13,267 nucleotides of DNA, from NCBI GenBank assembly GCA_034696485.1, contig JAQIWT010000982.1:1-13267 (forward strand). The letters run 5' to 3'. This document shows positions 8,214 to 13,267 of this stretch, in pieces. The position numbers and the translations under genes are program-made. This stretch comes from Isohypsibius dastychi (taxonomy: Eukaryota; Tardigrada; Eutardigrada; Parachela; Isohypsibiidae). How positions within the stretch are numbered: position 1 is the first letter of the stretch; the number at the start of each line of letters is the position of its first letter. The notes beneath the pieces are model-generated. The model had not been told where the DNA came from and searched no databases. It was given only the letters and a program-made list of their open reading frames with translations.

Positions 8214-9168
8214 TTATTTGGAAAAGCACACACTGTTCATGGGATTCGAAGCAGAAGAAAAGGAAAGTCAAGAGATTTAGTTTTTTAATGCAAAAGCCAA
8301 AAATTGGAATCAGGAGCTCACTAGAAGAAAATAGACTGAACCGCTTGAATTGATAAGCCTCTTATTGTGAATTTGAAGTGGGTGATTCGACAGTCTTTCT
8401 CGGTTCGACAATTTTGGTTCGATTCTTGATCAGAACACAGATCGAATATGTATTCATGTTTTCAGCTGGTCGCTACGACTCCAACTCGAACGACATGTAC
8501 TTCGAATGTCGCAAAAAGCATGCCATTTTGCTTTAAAACCTCAAAATTAAAACCTATCTAAATAATATCTTCTCAAGTTTTTGCATTTCGAATTTACAGC
8601 TTTTAAATTTCGAAGCTTTCTGTTCAATTATCATCATCGCAATTTATCTTGACATCCCCGCTAACGTTTGATCCGCTCGGGTTAATTTTATGATCGACTT
8701 TGGTCTGGTGCAATCAAATGCCACTTTACACTAATTTATATCAATTCGGAAACGCTTCAGACAAATGTCTCTTAGTCTAATGCGGGTTTTAATTGTGTAT
8801 TTTAAGGGTAAATCGCGAGAGTACTTCTAATTGAATCGTCAGGAAGGGCTACGATCGTGGATCTTGTCAGTGTGACAATGGCTGGCCTTTGTTTCCATGG
8901 AAATGAATGGACTACTGTGGTGACTGAACGAGATAGGAATGAATGATTTCGGTCGGCTTAGGATATGACCACAGGAATCATGTCCAAGTGAGAGTCTCAC
9001 AGAAACATCATCAGGCTTATCTTTTGTTTCAGTTTCCACTTCTGTTATGAGTGATCAACCTGATAGATTTCGGTTGTCTTGTTGACATCAATGTGAGCAA
9101 CTGATGTCGAAGTTTGGCTGAATCATTCTTGTTGTTCACCGAGGTCCTCACTCGATAACCTTGATACT
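8214..9168. other. Largest intergenic region, upstream of the CIBAR1-type gene
   Basis: About 955 bp, mostly AT-rich. It should contain the 3' untranslated region of the large gene and the CIBAR1-type promoter. An ATTAAA on the minus strand at 8793-8788 could be a poly(A) signal for the large gene. A palindromic X-box-like element lies at 8891-8904. A 66-codon minus frame at 8839-9039 follows an acceptor-like CTCATAACAG, but no donor in the right phase joins it to the preceding exon. No repeats or RNA genes are seen. Confidence 0.6.
8891..8904. promoter_or_regulatory. X-box-like palindrome (candidate RFX site)
   Basis: GTTTCCATGGAAAT differs from the RFX X-box pattern GTTNCC-AT-GGNAAC at only the last base, and its inner 12 bases form a perfect palindrome. 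It is 678 bp upstream of the CIBAR1-type start codon, further than typical compact X-box promoters, so function is uncertain. Confidence 0.35.
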
Positions 9169-12100
9169 TCATTTCGTTAACCTCTTTTTAGAAACGGGCC
9201 CATTCGACTTGACTGAAGCTGAGGCAGGTTTATTTTTCTTGATCTCATCTAGTTTCCCGTCTTTGATCTTTTGTTTGACTTTTGATTTGTCTGTGTTTTT
9301 TTCTCCTTTGACTTTTTTGTCCTTTGCTTCGTCCTCACTTGGTGCTTCGATGGCAGGCTCTAATTTCGCTCTAGTAGGACTTGGATGTCTCAGGGGACTC
9401 GGTGGTGGCGTGATTTCTAGAACGTGTTGTTCTTGGACAACGCGTGCTGCTGGTATAGTATTAAGCGAGCAACTCCCTCTCATTCGTCGCAGCCATTCGT
9501 TTGTCACATTTTGGCTGTTCTTTTCTGCGTTCATCTTGATCAAGTCATCTGCCCGTTCACAAAGATAAAGTCTTGCCAAGTGTAGGTGCAATACTTTCAC
9601 CGCGATCAAAATACTGAAATCTTTGTGGTCAGACTCGACGGAACATCTTCTGAGTTCCAGTTCCTCGATCGCCAGTCCTGCTTCCCGCATTTGCGTTTTA
9701 TGGGTAATGAGCCGCTCTGAGCCTAGGAAGAGAAAAAACGCTTATACATGCATCCATGATTATGACTTGTGGCAATAAAAAACCAAATTCATCACTGTGT
9801 TTTGAAGCTAAAGCTCGCTAACACTGTTCAGAAAATCGAGTCACGACCTCACGATCTCATACCGTACATAGTCAACAGTTTTGTAGTATACAACGAATTA
9901 TTGCTTTTACTATATGGATACCTTCTTTCGGTGGTCTTAGGTGCAGCTGCGTCAATTTTCTCGTGATAACTTGATCCTCATCCGCTGACACCAAACTCAG
10001 CAAATACTCTATTACTTTTGAATAAAATTCACAACGCTTTGCGATTCTGTTGTAGGTGACGGTTGCGTACATTAGATCTTTGAAGCAGTGAAGTGGCCCT
10101 GTGGCAAACGCGAGATTGTTTTTCAGAATTCCCCTTCGTGTAGTCTCCTCAAGACTCTCGAAAAGAAAGTTTGGTGAAGTCGAAGAAAGTGTGTGATCCA
10201 TTCTTTTCAGTTCTTCCAGAATAGGAAACGAGATGTCGTTATCGATAAACTGGGAATTCTTTGCGGCATATTCCCCAGCATGTGCCACTTCCCGAAGAGT
10301 TCTTATTGCCGTTTTTAATGTTTTTGTAGTGTGAAAGATGCCGGGCTCTTCCGATAATTTGGATCCGGAACCGAACACATGCAGAAGCGGATTGTTGTTT
10401 CCGTCTGCACCCCGTTCAGTATATTCCTCTTCATTCTCCAGAATATTATCGCTGTCGTTTGTAAACGGGTCCTCGATAGCCTGGTCGTGTCTGAGCAACT
10501 TCACCACGGCAAGAAGTGATCGATCTTCCAGAAATACTTGATCAATGGGATTTAATGATGCTGTTAAACCATGTCCTGTTAGCTGCATTTGAGAACGAAA
10601 CACGAAAAGTTGCCGTGAATTAGGTCGTTGCACGCTGTTTAGCGCCCTGCCAAAATAGCTGGATGGGTCAAATTTCCAGTGGGATTCCCCTTCGGAAAAG
10701 AATTCTTTCTTGATCTCCTGATCATTACTCCTGATGCTGATGTCATTGTTTGTTCCTTCATCGTGCAAAATACGCTGCTTCAGCTCTTTCCCTAAAACGT
10801 AAGATTGTTTTATAAATCAGCACCTAAATAAGCGCCGGTATCAGCTTGTCTGAATTAAGACTAACCACTATCTGCTTGATGCGTATCTTTCGGGTGGTCT
10901 TTGTTTTCCTTCGGTAGTGTCACTGGGACATTTCTAGAAGTGGGGCTTCCGGTGTTCTCTCGTTTTGATCCGACGATGCGATTTCCTTTACTTTTGACAT
11001 TTGCGAGATCAGAGTTGATAACCGGGTTTTCATCTTCGTATTTGCTGTCGTCAGGAGCAATTTTTTTGGGACCGGATGGTGTTCTTTTGTTGTTTGCTAC
11101 TTCCATATCCGGCTCAGTGGCTGGTTGTTCGTGTTCTTCTTTGTTCGGAGACGAATTACCAGCCGGCGAAACTGGGCCCCATGCATGAACGCCATTCTCC
11201 AGTTTCAAAATAGCGCGCGCTAAATAGGCATGTCGATATTCTCCAGTGAAACGTTCAATGATGCGATTGATGCTGATTTGGTTGTGGAACTCTCGGTTAA
11301 AGTTAAACAAGGACAGACGACCAGCTTTCTGGCAGTTATTCGCAAATCTTGAACCAAAGATATTCCGAAAACTCATGTTCCCTTGAAGTTTTTCCTCTTT
11401 TTCTTGCTGTGACTCAAGCTCGAAGATTCCTAAGGCAGTAAGATCTACCTTTGATTCAAAACACTTGCCCATTGTATCGCTTCTTCTCTGACACAACAGA
11501 CGCGGAATCACGTTATAGTTCAGCTGACGAAGTGATCGGGTCTGCAGCCTTTCAAACTCTATATCTTCTTGGTTTTTCACCTTCAAGTTGAAACCAGTGG
11601 ATCCCGTGAATGAAAAGGTCGAAAACATTTTTGCAACGAGATGCGTCCTGTAGTCATCATCCACGCACTCCAAAAGGTACAGTTTCAGATATTTCATCAT
11701 GTGTTTGTCGACCCTGCCATCCAGTGCAACCACGAATGGCGCTTTGCTTTTCCAAAAGTTAGCATTCAAGACAGATGCCATTTTATTTTTCTTTGGCTTT
11801 GCGACAGCCGATGTTTCATCGACCGTGTAATCTCCACGAGTCTTGTAATTGTTGAAAGGCGCTGGCTGTTTGGTGACAAACTTGACTTTAATCCTTCGGT
11901 TTTTTCTGTGCTGACTGTGGTTGCAAATCTTGTTTGGTTGTGAATCTATCGCCGCCGCAGTTTTCAATGAAACAGTTGCATTCGTATCACTCCGCTTTTT
12001 TCTGCTTTGGCGGAGTGTTTTCTTGGTCGACCTATTCGACCGTGTCTTTGGGATGTTCAAAGCAGTCTCGTTTTTCTTAGCAGTGGTGTAAGCACTTGCT

Positions 12101-13267
12101 GTTCGTTTACGAGTTCTACTGCCGTGTTGCAGAATAAAGCTCCTTTGCAATCTGGGGTGTATGGGTTTTTGCGTATCAAGACAAGATACCGTACGCCCAG
12201 GAGCAGTGATGTGTAGCACTTTAGATTTTCGATGGCCGTTGTTTCCTAGTATGTACGGTGGTGGATCCTCTGTATCGACGCCGAATGTCAGCAATTTCTG
12301 CCTCGTCAGGATCGTGTCAAGTGCATCACCATCCATTCGGGGAAGTCTGATGGACGGTTTTCTCGATACTCTTTTATGAATTGTTCTTGACAGTCGCTCG
12401 GGCTTGAGATGCTTGTCCCACATGTAGTGAGGTAAAGGGAGTGGTGCAGGTGAGGCTGTCGCTCTTTCCAATATTCCGTTCATCTCTGTCTGCATAATTC
12501 TCTCACGAACTGAGTCGGCGTGCTGATTTTCTTCAACATCCTCATCCACAGCCAGATGACAATTACTCCTTGATAGTGATGGTGCTTCACAGACCGCGGT
12601 TGATTTTGAACTGTCAGTTCTCTGCCGCATCTTGCGATTTTCGATGTTCGTGAATGAACCATGTGTGTCCTCTGCCAGTTTGTCCATTGTAACGTTGGTG
12701 TTCAAAAGGGACCAACGAAAATCAGGTGGAATCTGAGAGAATGTGAATGTGCCGATATCATCCGCCTTTCCAGTTTCATCTTCCCAACCATCTGCGTTTT
12801 CTTCACCTTCCACAAGATTGTGCAGAGTACGGTGACTATCAGCCAGCGTTTTTGCGTGATCCAGTCTAAACTGTGGGCGAATGTCCAAAGAAATTTGTGG
12901 GTCATCCGAACCCAGTGACAAAGAATTTATAAACCCATCTGAACCGGGATTCTTATTGACCTCTTGTTTTCTTGATCTCAGTTCAACACTGGGATGTCCA
13001 ACAAGCTTGGTTTTCTTGCTTCCGGGAATCGCAACCGTCAATTCTGTCGATTTCTGCTTGTGAATAACCAGTTGTGCCTGACCGCCTAATTGTACGACTG
13101 ATTTTGAGCTAGCCGTAACCAATGCCGAAGATGTTTTTGAATTCCAGCCTCGTAAATGTGTGGTGAGATGAGAGGACACTTTCTTTGTCGCAAGATGTGC
13201 AGTTGTCCGTGTTTCAGGATCTCTGGCTTCGTGTCGGAATCGTTCATCCAGTTCGATCCATTTTTGA
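9169..13267 (-). CDS. C-terminal part of a large unidentified protein (3 exons visible, 5' end outside window)
   Basis: Exons (minus): 13267 (runs off the edge) to 10866, 10791-9922, and 9722-9169 with a TGA stop. Both junctions are phase 1 and rebuild a glycine codon: AGTG|GTTAGT to TTTTAG|GG, and GAAG|GTATCC to CTTCCTAG|GC. The introns are 74 and 199 nt. At least 1274 residues are encoded; the first complete codon is at 13266. The visible N-terminal half is low in hydrophobic residues and rich in Ser, Thr, Lys and Arg, with strongly basic stretches near residues 385-460. A better-ordered block follows (about 495-700), beginning ASVLNANFWKSKAPF and containing FTGSTGFNLKVKNQEDIEFE. Exon 2 has an acidic patch (near 909-928), then long helices (KDLMYATVTYNRIAKRCEF, KVLHLHLARLYLCERADDL) that could be TPR-like. 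The tail has a proline segment (PPPSPLRHPSP) and a lysine-rich end. I recognise no catalytic motif or family. Its place beside three cilium genes hints at a ciliary role, as inference only. Confidence 0.78.

Noticed and set aside
8839-9050. Possible extra terminal exon of the large gene after an acceptor-like CTCATAACAG
   Set aside because: The only nearby donor (AG|GTTAAC just before the stop at 9169) is in a phase that leads to an immediate stop.
10901-11943. Plus-strand open frames of about 95-100 codons
   Set aside because: They lie opposite the long continuous exon of the large minus-strand gene and show no motif or splice logic of their own.
1-13267. Mobile elements, CRISPR arrays, rRNA or tRNA genes
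   Set aside because: No reverse transcriptase, transposase or integrase motifs, terminal repeats, regular repeat-spacer pattern or RNA-gene hallmarks were seen on either strand.

Overview
This window looks like eukaryotic, intron-rich animal DNA. Every gene I can support lies on the minus strand, and three are recognisable cilium genes. Introns are mostly very short (about 34 to 125 nt) with GT..AG ends. Conserved motile-cilium genes with compact introns fit a flatworm, probably a parasitic fluke (trematode). That placement is inference from gene structure and general appearance; no species marker is visible.

Layout in order of transcription, from the right end of the window to the left. (1) 9169-13267: the 3' part of a large gene of at least three exons, encoding at least 1274 residues. 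The 5' end lies outside the window and I do not recognise the protein. (2) 7218-8213: a two-exon CIBAR1/FAM92-type BAR-domain protein (306 aa), a basal-body and ciliary-base factor. (3) 4755-6655: a seven-exon DRC2/CCDC65 homologue (502 aa, or 478 aa if the last intron is retained), a coiled-coil subunit of the nexin-dynein regulatory complex. (4) 1211-4439: a twelve-exon DNAI2 homologue (739 aa), an outer-arm dynein intermediate chain with WD repeats and a long C-terminal extension. (5) 145-618: a possible single-exon gene for a small secreted cysteine-containing protein, with no recognised family.

The exon models for genes 1 to 4 were built by hand. Each junction keeps the reading frame, uses GT/AG borders and, for genes 2 to 4, restores continuity with the known family as I remember it. 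The 12 DNAI2 exons sum to 2220 nt and the 7 DRC2 exons to 1509 nt, both divisible by three.

Together the three recognised genes cover the ciliary base (CIBAR1), the nexin link (DRC2) and the outer dynein arm (DNAI2). They sit head to tail with gaps of about 315 to 560 bp. The unknown large gene next to them is therefore a candidate ciliary protein by association only. RFX/X-box-like sequences occur upstream of the ciliary genes: a near-complete palindrome at 8891-8904, and half-sites about 75 to 105 bp before the DNAI2 and DRC2 start codons. I see no rRNA, tRNA, CRISPR array, transposase or reverse transcriptase.
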